64,000 nucleotides of DNA from Chloroflexota bacterium. GTDB taxonomy: Bacteria > Chloroflexota > Dehalococcoidia > Lucifugimonadales > Lucifugimonadaceae. How positions within the stretch are numbered: the first letter of the stretch is position 1; each line of letters starts with the position of its first letter. Where the stretch lies: the NCBI GenBank assembly GCA_018650845.1, contig JABIFF010000022.1, positions 144,825 to 208,824 of the forward strand, written 5' to 3'. The notes below the pieces were generated by a model. It was not told where the DNA came from, made no database searches, and saw nothing but the letters and a program-made list of their open reading frames with translations. Below, in pieces: positions 49,564 to 59,134 of the stretch. The translations under genes were made by a program, and so were the position numbers.

Positions 49564-50807
49564 TATTCGACGATTCCAAGCAAGCCAGCGTGATAGTCAC
49601 GAGATAAGCCCTGCTGGCAGTGGGTTTCCAACTTGCCAGAAGCTTCATCTAGCCCGATAACTCGCAGCTCCGTTCGATCTTTCCACAGGCTGAGTCGATC
49701 TAGCGTTTCGATAGCATCGTCTATATCGAAATCAACTTCGATCTTCGTCAGCTCCTTCAAATACGCCTCGATCTCAGCCTTGATCGCAGATTCCGAAGTG
49801 GAACGCCCGTCGTTCTCAACATCGAGACAGAAGGCGTAGAGCAGCACGGATTCCTTGATCTCCTCTTCGCAGATCATGTACGAAATCAGGTGAATTGCGC
49901 TTCGATTCGCACCAAGGCTTTGAAAATACAGGTGCTTGGCACGATTCGAATCACGATCCTTGATTGCTCGTCTATAGCCTGAGAAAACCTTCCAAAATAA
50001 GCCAGCCAACGGCACTGCAACCACCCACAGCAGCTGCGAAGCCGCAACTAATCCCACTGCAAGCACTTTCGCAATCACCGTCCAAACAGCACCTGCACCG
50101 CTTCCGATCATCATCACGGCGTCACGCAGTCCCATGCTCACGTTCGCGTTCGGGAGGAGTGCTTCAACGTCGCGAATTGGAATATCTTTGAACAGCCTGA
50201 CTTGAACGTTAGATTCACCAGCAGGGCGAGTTATAAGCGCCAGTCGATTAAATACCTCGACCTGACTCGTTTCGCCCTTAATCGGATGTTTTAGCGTCCG
50301 ACGGTGATACGGCGCGGTCGAACGGCCTCGCACCCAAATCGACATCTCTTCGAGGCTGTCTTCATCAAGTTTCACCTTGATGCCGTGAGTGCTGCCTGCT
50401 TCTAGCGCAGTCTTTACCTGATCGTCAGACAGCTGCTCAAAATTAGCCTTTTCGAGCATGTGCTGAACCTTCGAATTCAGCTGTCGGAATTCAGAATCCC
50501 CTGGAGGATCGGCATTGAGGACGTCGACGGTCTCACGATCGGGATTAATTCGTGCATAGGCACGAGTAATTATCCGCTCGAAAGCAGATTTCTCTTGCTC
50601 GAGAATTCTAACCATCCAGCGTGAGACCTCGGCCAGCCGAGAACTCTGTTCACCGAACGTTTCAGAATCGTTCGACAGATACTCGATTAGATCGCCCGAC
50701 CCGACCGGAATAAACCTATTGTCAGGTCGAGTAAAACCCGATTCGTAGATGCTGGTAAGGGTAAATCTCGAGTTCAAAAACCCGAGACCAAACCTTCTAC
50801 CAGTCAA
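49563..50807 (-). CDS. DUF3754 (TMEM143-like) membrane protein
   Basis: VQVRLFKDIPIRDVEALLPNANVSMGLRDAVMMIGSGAGAVWTVIAKVLAVGLVAAS followed by a second TM segment. Confidence 0.65.
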   Translation of the reverse strand: MTGRRFGLGFLNSRFTLTSIYESGFTRPDNRFIPVGSGDLIEYLSNDSETFGEQSSRLAEVSRWMVRILEQEKSAFERIITRAYARINPDRETVDVLNADPPGDSEFRQLNSKVQHMLEKANFEQLSDDQVKTALEAGSTHGIKVKLDEDSLEEMSIWVRGRSTAPYHRRTLKHPIKGETSQVEVFNRLALITRPAGESNVQVRLFKDIPIRDVEALLPNANVSMGLRDAVMMIGSGAGAVWTVIAKVLAVGLVAASQLLWVVAVPLAGLFWKVFSGYRRAIKDRDSNRAKHLYFQSLGANRSAIHLISYMICEEEIKESVLLYAFCLDVENDGRSTSESAIKAEIEAYLKELTKIEVDFDIDDAIETLDRLSLWKDRTELRVIGLDEASGKLETHCQQGLSRDYHAGLLGIVE

Positions 50808-51825
50808 TCTTGACCTCTCGGCCCGTTCGAGCCGATTCTTCAGTCGCTTCGAACACCCTCAGCACTCGAAGTCCGTGTTCCTGAGGAATCGGAGTGTCGG
50901 CATCACCACGTTCAATTGCCTGAACGAACTCGGTGAATTCTTCTAACAAAGGATTGTTCTCTCGAATCTCTTCCTTCTGCCAAGTTCCTTCTTCAGAATC
51001 GGCAATGTACAGAGCAGTCTCCTGACCTGGAGCGCTACCGTACTTCAGGCGGAATCGAGCCATACCTTCGGTGAAGAAGAAATCTCCGCCGTACTCGGTG
51101 GCCCCAACACGCCACGCCATTCGACTGATAGTCGCTACTTTGCCTGACTTCCATCGGAGGAAGCACATCGCTGTGTCATCGCAGTCGATCTCAGGGTTTT
51201 CGCTCTTCGGGTAGGTGACCTGACCGATCTGAGCACTAACAGTCTCGATATCGTCACCGAAAATCCACATCAGACGGTCGATCTCGTGAGTGCCGTCCAT
51301 CTGCCCCATTCCGCCACCTTTTTCGCCTATAAGCATCCAAGGCGGTCGAGTTTCCGGCTGATAAGGCTTGTGCCACATGTCGTGAGCCATCACGAGTTCG
51401 CCAAGTCGCTTCGAATCGACGAGTTTCTTCATTTCCTGAACGGCAGGGTAGTAACGCTGAGTGTGAGCAGTCATCAGCTTAACGCCGTTAGCTGCTGCTG
51501 CATCAATCATCTGTCGGCCTTCGGTAGCCGAGAGAGCCAGCGGCTTCTCCATAAACACGTTTTTGCCAGCTTCGGCGGAATCGAGACCCGCCTGATAGTG
51601 CAGCCAGTGCGGAAGTGTGCCGATGACGATATCGACATCATCACGTTCGAGAACGGCCTTGTAGTCGGTTACAAACTCAACATCTGGATATTTGTCTTCC
51701 CATGGTGCGGCTGCTTCAGCTCGCTGCTCGGCGACTACTTTGAGTTCGGCTCCGGGCGTGCTGTTCACAACATCGATGTAACTTCCACCGATTCGTCCCG
51801 TGCCAAGTACTGCTACTCCAACCAA
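50797..51825 (-). CDS. Gfo/Idh/MocA-family oxidoreductase
   Basis: VGVAVLGTGRIGGSYIDVVNSTPGAELKVVAEQRAEAA, HWLHYQAGLDSAEAGKNVFMEKPLALSATEGRQMIDAA, GGGMGQMDGTHEIDRLMWIFGDD; ORF opens at 51948, TTG at 51825 fits the family start. Confidence 0.92.
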   Translation of the reverse strand: MVGVAVLGTGRIGGSYIDVVNSTPGAELKVVAEQRAEAAAPWEDKYPDVEFVTDYKAVLERDDVDIVIGTLPHWLHYQAGLDSAEAGKNVFMEKPLALSATEGRQMIDAAAANGVKLMTAHTQRYYPAVQEMKKLVDSKRLGELVMAHDMWHKPYQPETRPPWMLIGEKGGGMGQMDGTHEIDRLMWIFGDDIETVSAQIGQVTYPKSENPEIDCDDTAMCFLRWKSGKVATISRMAWRVGATEYGGDFFFTEGMARFRLKYGSAPGQETALYIADSEEGTWQKEEIRENNPLLEEFTEFVQAIERGDADTPIPQEHGLRVLRVFEATEESARTGREVKIDW

Positions 51826-51967
51826 TTCGTTCTCGCTTTCACATGCGTGCGTATGCTGACGATATTCGTCCAGCCGTTTTGGCGGAATTGTAGACCCATA
51901 CGGATCGCAAATGGGATGAGTGAGAACCGCGTCATCATTCAATATCACTGGCGGGCAGCAACCAAAG

Positions 51968-52055
51968 TGTCATCCTGAGGCTCTCGAAGGACGACAGGCG
52001 AATGGCACAATCGTTCAGATTGAGGAAGAATCTCGTCGTTAGCGAACGCGTGCCA
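51968..52055. repeat. Degenerate family-B-like repeat fragment
   Basis: tgtcatcctgaggctctcgaaggacgaca followed by ...gattgaggaagaatctcgtcgttag. Confidence 0.4.
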
Positions 52056-52127
52056 ATCAGCCCCTCCGCACCAGGCCCCTCGACCGCCGCTCGGGACGCG
52101 TGAGTGCGGTACTCGTGGGATCTATCG

Positions 52128-52811
52128 CTAAACCAGCAGATCCTTAAGCTCTTCAACGTGATCGATGATGTAATCGGGATCCGGCGCATCGTCAGGGTAT
52201 TTCTCTCGACCCATTCGAACCCAAGCAGTCTTCATTCCAACGCCGTGAGCGCCAATGATGTCGGTGTACGGGTTATCGCCAACAAACAGAATTTCTTCAG
52301 GCTTTAGGCCGTCAATATCGAGTAATCGAACTGCTTCCATGAACACTTCAGGGGCAGGTTTATCGACTCCGAACAGCTTTGACGCTAGAAGGAACGGGGT
52401 GAGCTTATCGACTCCCGTGTTTTCGGCTTTATCGTGCTGAAACTGATCGCCGTTCGTGACGATTCCCCACGTCACCTTGTTCGAATTCATCCAGTTCATG
52501 AAATCGACCGCACCCGGTAGAACTTTCATGAACTTCACCATGTTCGAAAAGTAGAAGTTGTAGTGTGATTTGGAATCACCTGGCACACCGGGCCATCGTT
52601 TTTGAATATCAAAGATAGCCGTGTTGGCGTTCGTGGCGTTATCGGGAGATAACGACCAGAAGAACTCCAAAGCATCTTCCCAGCTAGTCGAACTGTTGAT
52701 CTCGTCGTGCAGGTCGTAGAAAACTTTATAAACGTCATCGTATGCCGCACGCCTATCTATAAGCGTGTCGTCCATATCGAAAAGTGCCGCTCGAAATTTC
52801 TGATTAGTCAT
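52128..52811 (-). CDS. HAD-superfamily hydrolase
   Basis: RAALFDMDDTLIDRRAAYDD, TWGIVTNGDQFQHDKAENTGV, GVDKPAPEVFMEAVRLLDIDGLKPEEILFVGDNPYTDIIGAHGVGMKTAWV. Confidence 0.93.
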   Translation of the reverse strand: MTNQKFRAALFDMDDTLIDRRAAYDDVYKVFYDLHDEINSSTSWEDALEFFWSLSPDNATNANTAIFDIQKRWPGVPGDSKSHYNFYFSNMVKFMKVLPGAVDFMNWMNSNKVTWGIVTNGDQFQHDKAENTGVDKLTPFLLASKLFGVDKPAPEVFMEAVRLLDIDGLKPEEILFVGDNPYTDIIGAHGVGMKTAWVRMGREKYPDDAPDPDYIIDHVEELKDLLV

Positions 52812-52874
52812 AAATTCAATCGTATTTGTAGCCCAGTGGGTCAGCTTGATAACAGGTCGAACAACAGCTTCGAT

Positions 52875-54023
52875 CTAAACGTCGGCTGGCGACATATCTT
52901 CGGCGTTCCAGCTTCCAGTGTTTTCTTTGTAATCGGCATTTCCAGCGCCTTCAGCCGGAATAAACGGTCGCTCTGCGAATACCGATTCGTCCAAGTCAGT
53001 TCCAAGTCCCGGAGCTGTTGGCAGTTCGAAGTAGCCATCTTTCAGCGTCAGTGGAGTCGTCTGCACCTTGTCGTGCCACGGCATATCTCGAGCCGTCTCC
53101 AAAATTAGGAAATTAGGGACAGTCGCACACACGTGCATTGAAGCCGCAGTTGCGATCGGACCGTTCGGGTTGTGAGGAGCGAATTTGATGTATTCAATTT
53201 CAGCCATCTGGGCGATCTTTTTGATCTCAGAAATACCGCCTGTGTGAGCGATATCAGGCTGAATCACATCGGTCAATCGACGGTGCAAAATATCTCGGAA
53301 TCCATACCTGAAGAACAGGCGCTCTCCGGTAGCAATATCCATGTTGTGCCCCGCTGAACGTATCTGTTCCATCGCATCAAGATTGTCTGGCGGAACTGGC
53401 TCTTCGAAGAACTTAATATTGAACTCTTCCACTGCCGCCATTTGGCGATTCGCCACTGAAGGACGTGACCGACCATGGTTGTCGATCATTATTTCCATGT
53501 CGGGTCCAAGATGCTCACGCATCGATTTGATCTTCTCGTGGAGATCGTCGACGACGTCTTTCTCGTGGAACGCCTTTTTGCCCAGATCCCAGCCACCGGT
53601 CTTGAACGCAGTGAAGCCCTGATCGACTGCATCCCAGCCACCTCGTAGATCGCCAGCGTGTGTGTACGCTCGGACTCGGTCACGAACTGCTCCACCTAGC
53701 ATTTTGTATACAGGTAGGTTGTAGATCTTTCCTGTGACGTCCCAAAGTGCGATATCGATAGCCGCCATCGCTGAGCCCATCACAACTCCACCACGCCAGA
53801 AGCCGTGGCGATACATGATCTGCCAGTTGCGTTCGATCTGAGTTGGGTCACGACCAATTAGTCGCTCAGAAAGAGTCTTGATTCCAGCCTCAACAGCTAG
53901 TTCGTGTCGTTCAAGCGTTCCTTCGCCCCAGCCGTGAACACCTTCATCGGTTTCAACTTTGCAGAAAACCCAGTTACGGTTTCCGCCCTTCATGATGAAC
54001 GTTTTAATATCGGTGATTTTCAT
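52875..54023 (-). CDS. Enolase-superfamily dehydratase (galactonate dehydratase-like)
   Basis: MKITDIKTFIMKGGNRNWVFCKVETDEGVHGWGEGTLE, GSAMAAIDIALWDVTGKIYNLPVYKMLGGAVRDRVRAYTH, FFEEPVPPDNLDAMEQI, QPDIAHTGGISEIKKIAQMAE. Confidence 0.92.
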   Translation of the reverse strand: MKITDIKTFIMKGGNRNWVFCKVETDEGVHGWGEGTLERHELAVEAGIKTLSERLIGRDPTQIERNWQIMYRHGFWRGGVVMGSAMAAIDIALWDVTGKIYNLPVYKMLGGAVRDRVRAYTHAGDLRGGWDAVDQGFTAFKTGGWDLGKKAFHEKDVVDDLHEKIKSMREHLGPDMEIMIDNHGRSRPSVANRQMAAVEEFNIKFFEEPVPPDNLDAMEQIRSAGHNMDIATGERLFFRYGFRDILHRRLTDVIQPDIAHTGGISEIKKIAQMAEIEYIKFAPHNPNGPIATAASMHVCATVPNFLILETARDMPWHDKVQTTPLTLKDGYFELPTAPGLGTDLDESVFAERPFIPAEGAGNADYKENTGSWNAEDMSPADV

Positions 54024-54151
54024 TTGTTTTTACTTAGGAGTTGATCGCTGCTTGAGTCGACAACGCTAGGAAGGCCGGTAGGCCATGCAAGTTAGATTCA
54101 GCGGCATTTTATGCCTGAATTTGAGCGCTCGATACCCACTGTATGTGACGA

Positions 54152-55366
54152 CTAAAGGTCTTTTACCCGAGGATAAATCAGCATCGTAAGGGCGACCACG
54201 GCGAGACAACCCGCCGATAGCAGCAGATAGCCCGAACTCACACCATGCCTATCGGCTACGTACCCAGCTGCAATACCTGCAGCAGGCGAGAGAGCGGTAT
54301 CAAGCAGGGTCGCCGAGATTATTCGTCCGCGTAATCGATCTGGCGCAACTTCCATCAAGGTAGCGCTGTTACCAGCCCTAAACAGAGTTTGCGAAACACC
54401 GATCCAAATAATCAGCGGGAAAGTCATCCACAGATAATTCGCTCCGGCGAATCCGAGCAAGGCAAGACCATAGGAAGTGGCTGAAAACAACATCAGCTTC
54501 CCTTTGTATGAAACGTTCCTACGAGATGCGATGAACAGTCCACCGCTCAATCCACCAATCGCTCCCACAGATGTCAGAACACCCATCAGAGCAATTCCCT
54601 GTCCGAACTCTTCTTCAACCAATTGAGGAAGCAGAACTTGATGCGAGAACCCAATCGCCAACGGTCCTAAGCCGAGTAGCACCAGAGCCAAAATCACTCG
54701 ATGCCGACCTATGAACACAAACCCTTCGATAAGTTGCGATATAGGATTTCCTTTGGGTCTACCCGACGCAATATTGGGAATAGCGATCTTGGTAGTCGTA
54801 AACATCACGACAGCGAACGCTCCTGCCGACCACACATAGGCCCAACCAACGTCGGTAGCTGCGATTAGAAGTGCGATTAGTGCCGGCCCACCAAGCCGAG
54901 TGCTATTGATAGCAATCGAGTTCAGCGACATGGCGTTCATCATGTCTTTTTTGTCGACCAAGTTCGGAATGATCGAAGTTCGAACTGGCTGATTCATCGC
55001 CATTCCGGCACCAAGGCCGAACGCAAGTACGTAGACGTGCCACAGTTCAACTACACCAGCGAGCAATAGTGCCGCCATGATGACGTGCATCAGGAACGTC
55101 CATGCCTGAATGATCATCAGCAGCTTGCGACGATCGAATCGATCGGCAGCTACCCCACCGATCAAGCCTAGTATCAGCATTGGAACAGCACGGGCTACTA
55201 GCACTGATGCCACTGAAGTTGAAGATCCGGTCAGATCCCACACTAGCCACGAGCGCGCAACCATATCGGCGTGCATGGCGGTCGCAGAGAGCAATTGACC
55301 GAACCATAGGTAGCGGAAGTTGCGATTATTCAGAGATCGGAATGCAGCTGCGAGGGTGCTTGGCAT
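54152..55366 (-). CDS. MFS transporter (DHA3/enterobactin exporter-like)
   Basis: MPSTLAAAFRSLNNRNFRYLWFGQLLSATAMHADMVARSWLVWDLTGSS...; ORF opens at 55510, internal Met used. Confidence 0.9.
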   Translation of the reverse strand: MPSTLAAAFRSLNNRNFRYLWFGQLLSATAMHADMVARSWLVWDLTGSSTSVASVLVARAVPMLILGLIGGVAADRFDRRKLLMIIQAWTFLMHVIMAALLLAGVVELWHVYVLAFGLGAGMAMNQPVRTSIIPNLVDKKDMMNAMSLNSIAINSTRLGGPALIALLIAATDVGWAYVWSAGAFAVVMFTTTKIAIPNIASGRPKGNPISQLIEGFVFIGRHRVILALVLLGLGPLAIGFSHQVLLPQLVEEEFGQGIALMGVLTSVGAIGGLSGGLFIASRRNVSYKGKLMLFSATSYGLALLGFAGANYLWMTFPLIIWIGVSQTLFRAGNSATLMEVAPDRLRGRIISATLLDTALSPAAGIAAGYVADRHGVSSGYLLLSAGCLAVVALTMLIYPRVKDL

Positions 55367-55467
55367 CAACCTAGAGATTTTCCCCTGGGACGCCGTTTGG
55401 TCTGTTGCCTGCTTGTTGCTCAATACGGGCGCAGTATATGCCTGCGTTGTACCAACAAGAGTGGCAG

Positions 55468-56196
55468 TTACTCGCTGTCGAGATCGATTGGCGAATGAAT
55501 CGCCTGCCAACCCTCTAATTCAAGCGACCGAACTGAATTAAGGCTAATTCCAAGAGCATCGGCGGTATCCGATGGCGTAGCCGATGCGCCGTTCAGCAGA
55601 CCCAGCCTGTGCTGCATCACATTTCGATGGGCATCGGGCAGCGTGCCTACAGCGTTGTTTGAGAACTTTTTGGCGATATCGCCCGGAATCGAACGAGAGT
55701 GACCATCGGCAGCGCGAAATAGTCGATCCATCATCTTTGTTCGACCCATAGCCATCAGGCGCTTGAATGACATATCAGAAAGTCGAGAGTTCTCAGACGC
55801 AAGCTGCACCGAATCGTCCTGAGCCACACCTTCAAGACAAAGCCAACCCTCGCGTGATCCGCCCGTCCTTAACCCATGAATCGCCAACCGCCACGATCCT
55901 TCATCACTCGATACGAGTAGATCACGAAGCAACTGAATCGCCTTCAACGACCCAATTTTTCCAAGTTCATGAGCAGCACTGACTCTCTCTGAAATTACTC
56001 TGCTAGAAAGTTTAGCCCGAAGCCTAGCGAGCACCTCTTCACCTGAACCACTCAGTTCTTCGGCGACCCTTCGCAGATGTGCGCCTTCAGACTCGCTCGA
56101 TGTCTTGCTGAGGCGAGTTATTCCCGATGTCTCCGCGGTGGGCGGATTGAACGATGTATCGGCTGGATAATTATTCTTTGGAGTGGAATTAGTCAT
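55468..56196 (-). CDS. HEAT-repeat protein with C-terminal sigma-70 region-4-like HTH
   Basis: VISERVSAAHELGKIGSLKAIQLLRDLLVSSDEGSWRLAIHGLR (HEAT-like); LPDAHRNVMQHRLGLLNGASATPSDTADALGISLNSVRSLELEGWQAI (sigma R4-like). Confidence 0.7.
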   Translation of the reverse strand: MTNSTPKNNYPADTSFNPPTAETSGITRLSKTSSESEGAHLRRVAEELSGSGEEVLARLRAKLSSRVISERVSAAHELGKIGSLKAIQLLRDLLVSSDEGSWRLAIHGLRTGGSREGWLCLEGVAQDDSVQLASENSRLSDMSFKRLMAMGRTKMMDRLFRAADGHSRSIPGDIAKKFSNNAVGTLPDAHRNVMQHRLGLLNGASATPSDTADALGISLNSVRSLELEGWQAIHSPIDLDSE

Positions 56197-56414
56197 AGTG
56201 CGGATGGAATTCTACCTATGAAGTTGCCCACGAACCGGTTCGTGTGGAGCTTCCCCCAGTGTCCATTCCGAGAAACACGCGACCTCGGTTGTGAGTTAAC
56301 CCCAAGACGATCAGGTGCAGACCTACTGCTTGGTTCATTACAAACAAGAATAGATTTGATTCATCAGATACACCGGCTCCCGACTCAACGGGATTCGGCA
56401 ACCAGAACGAAAGT

Positions 56415-56870
56415 ATGGATACAGCGACCATGGGCGAGATAGTCGATTTTTTCCAGTCATCACCAACAGCAGACATTGAAGCAATTTCGGTACTGCTAGT
56501 GGACGATCAGCCGGTTTTCCGCAACGTAGCCCGCTCGGTACTAGAGCGAGACGGCGCTTGTGAAGTAATCGGTGAAGCTACCGATGGCATGCACGCTCTC
56601 GAAATGATGAGCAGCCTGAACCCAGACATCGTTGTTATGGACGTTCAGATGGGCGACATGAGCGGTGTTGAGGCAACTCGACGCATCCTAGCTCGACACC
56701 CGCAGGCCAACGTTGTGCTCACAAGCATGGGTTCCGATTCTGAGTACCCAACACTTGCACGAGAAATCGGCGCACGTGGATTCGTTCCAAAGCGAAACCT
56801 AAACGTTTCGATGCTCCGCAGCCTAGTTGGCGGTGGACCTTCTGGCGGAAACGACGCTATCGCTGCGTAA
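56415..56870 (+). CDS. Receiver-only response regulator
   Basis: VLLVDDQPVFRNVARSVLE...DIVVMDVQMGDMSGVEATRRIL...VVLTSMGSDSEYPTLAREIGARGFVPKRNL; no output domain. Confidence 0.9.
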   Translation: MDTATMGEIVDFFQSSPTADIEAISVLLVDDQPVFRNVARSVLERDGACEVIGEATDGMHALEMMSSLNPDIVVMDVQMGDMSGVEATRRILARHPQANVVLTSMGSDSEYPTLAREIGARGFVPKRNLNVSMLRSLVGGGPSGGNDAIAA

Positions 56871-56900
56871 GCGGTTCAGCGTTTTTATATGCAACGAAGG

Positions 56901-56925
56901 AAGTCCCGGTTTCGGGACTTTTTTT
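56901..56925 (+). terminator. Intrinsic terminator
   Basis: aagtcccg-gttt-cgggactt followed by T-tract. Confidence 0.85.
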
Positions 56926-57114
56926 CGTTAACTCACAGTTTCGATATTGAGCAGCGGCACTTGCTCCGAAAAAACCAGCGCGTAAAAACCCACAGGCAGT
57001 GTGAGTACCACGTCACTGACTTGTTTCGCAGATCAGCAATAACCTAACCGCACGCGAGCACTACGGCTGTATGAATCGAACCATCGAAATCACTCGCTCA
57101 CAATTGCAAATCTT

Positions 57115-58605
57115 ATGAATCAATCGGCTCCTGAATCTACATCGGCAACTGCCCGGGCTGTCTTCCAGAGCCCGCTAGTAATCGGCATCGTTGCAATTAC
57201 GGTTATGACTGGGGCAATCATTGCCTTCGGTTCGAGCCTGCTTCCGCAGAACGCACTGAACGGCATCAGCCAACGCCAGATCGAAGACCTCGATAGATTT
57301 GCGTCGGTGATTCACTATGGTGACGCCGAAATCACCGGTCTCGGTGCACGAGACCGCCTAAACACCGCCATTTCGTCGAGTTCGTTCGATTCACTGATGA
57401 AGCGCGGTATGTTCGGAGCAAACGCCCAGCGACTCGATCTCTACACACTCACTGGCGAGCCTCTATATGCAACCAGCGGTAAAGCTCCTGCTCTCGAAGG
57501 CGCAATGTTCACAGCTTTCGACGACGCTCGACATAATCAACCCGCCTCCATACACATGGAGCCCGACGCTTCAGCAAAGCGACTTGGCGCAAGAGTAAAT
57601 CTGCTTCAGACGTACAAGCTCATCTGGGATCAACCACCCGGAAACGGTCAAAGCGCCAGAACGCTTATGGTCGCCGCCATTACGACAAACGTAAATCGAG
57701 ATCTTGAAGTTGCAATACAAAGCGTTTGGATCATTGCTGGCGTGTTCAATGCCGGCATGATTTTCGTTCTAATCGTTCTCCACTGGGCGTCTGGCCGAGC
57801 TCAACGACGATTGGAACGTGCAAACAAGGCGCTCGAAGTTCAGAACGTGGCTGTTCGAGAATCTCGAGAACGCATGGTTCAGACCGCCGACAGCACGAAG
57901 CGAGCTATCGCCGAAGAGCTTCATGGCACGGTTCAATCGAAGTTATTCGCCGTTTGGATGCAGCTCGTTCAATTCCGAGAATCAACAGCCGAATCCATTC
58001 CTGAACAGCTGGATGAACTCGATAAGATCACCGTCGATCTCGACAACATCCGAGAAGACGATATTCGCGGCATTTCGCACCGACTCCACCCGAGCATTGT
58101 TCGAGTCGGAGCCGCAGTTGGCTTACGATCCCTAAGGAACTTCTACGAATCGATGGTTCCTGTCGAATTCGTAACCAACGACGCTGCCGCAGCGCTTGAA
58201 CCTGCCGGAACTTCTGTGGTTCCAGACAACGTACGACTTGGCGTTTACCGAATTGCTGAACTTGCTATGGGTAACGTAGCCAAGCACGCCAATGCAACGA
58301 TGTGTAAAGTCGGCTGGATCTACGATGAGACCAGTCAGAACCTCATCATGAGCGTTTCCGACGATGGCAAAGGCTTCGATCCAGCCAAGCTCCGTCAAAC
58401 TGGGCTAGGGATGGTCAACATCGGCGATTATGCCGACGCCATGAACGCTACGCTCGATATCAATTCGAGCCCTGGCGGTGGCACACAGCTAAAATTGGTT
58501 ATTCCTTTTATTGCACCTTTAACAGGGAAACTCTCTGCTGATCTCAGTTCAAATGAGGCCGTAAACTCGCTAGGCGAAAATGGCGAGCGCGCTTCTGCAG
58601 CATAG
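57115..58605 (+). CDS. Sensor histidine kinase (NarL/HisKA_3-like)
   Basis: Two TM segments; AEELHGTVQSKLFAVWMQL phosphoacceptor region; HATPase SDDGKGFDPAKLRQTGLGMVNIGDYADAMNATLDINSSPGGGTQLKLVIPF. Confidence 0.87.
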   Translation: MNQSAPESTSATARAVFQSPLVIGIVAITVMTGAIIAFGSSLLPQNALNGISQRQIEDLDRFASVIHYGDAEITGLGARDRLNTAISSSSFDSLMKRGMFGANAQRLDLYTLTGEPLYATSGKAPALEGAMFTAFDDARHNQPASIHMEPDASAKRLGARVNLLQTYKLIWDQPPGNGQSARTLMVAAITTNVNRDLEVAIQSVWIIAGVFNAGMIFVLIVLHWASGRAQRRLERANKALEVQNVAVRESRERMVQTADSTKRAIAEELHGTVQSKLFAVWMQLVQFRESTAESIPEQLDELDKITVDLDNIREDDIRGISHRLHPSIVRVGAAVGLRSLRNFYESMVPVEFVTNDAAAALEPAGTSVVPDNVRLGVYRIAELAMGNVAKHANATMCKVGWIYDETSQNLIMSVSDDGKGFDPAKLRQTGLGMVNIGDYADAMNATLDINSSPGGGTQLKLVIPFIAPLTGKLSADLSSNEAVNSLGENGERASAA

Positions 58606-58753
58606 GTTGCGGTGCACACCTAAAGGCCGACGCGCAAAATCCCTCAGGGTTAGTTAAACCTTCGGCTATTCACCTTCTACAGCCGGGTTTGTAGCATGGA
58701 GCTAGACCAAATCGAACAGCGCCAAATTCATCACGGCGCAGCGAGAGCAATCC

Positions 58754-59134
58754 ATGTACAGAGTTCTACTAATCGACGACCAGCCAATATTCCGCGACAT
58801 TATCCGAGCAATGCTAGATAAGGCCGGCGGGTTCGAGGTGGTTGCCGAACGAGAAGATGGAGCTCACGCTGCCAACACCTACCAGGAGATTCTTCCTGAC
58901 GCGGTGATCATGGACGTCCAGATGCCCCAGATGAACGGATTCGAGGCTGTTGGCACGATTCTTACTGAAGACCCACAGGCTGTAGTCGTTCTTACTTCCA
59001 TGAAGCAAGATGACGAGTACGAATCTCTGGCTCAAGAAGCTGGAGCCGCTGCGTTCTACCCAAAACGCCACTTGGACGTTGAAGTAGTACGAGATCTTAT
59101 CGAGAAGCGTCACCAGCAGGTTCTGGCTGCTTAG
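58754..59134 (+). CDS. Receiver-only response regulator
   Basis: MYRVLLIDDQPIFRDIIRAMLDKAGGFEVVAEREDG...AVIMDVQMPQMNGFEAVGTIL...VVLTSMKQDDEYESLAQEAGAAAFYPKRHL. Confidence 0.92.
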   Translation: MYRVLLIDDQPIFRDIIRAMLDKAGGFEVVAEREDGAHAANTYQEILPDAVIMDVQMPQMNGFEAVGTILTEDPQAVVVLTSMKQDDEYESLAQEAGAAAFYPKRHLDVEVVRDLIEKRHQQVLAA

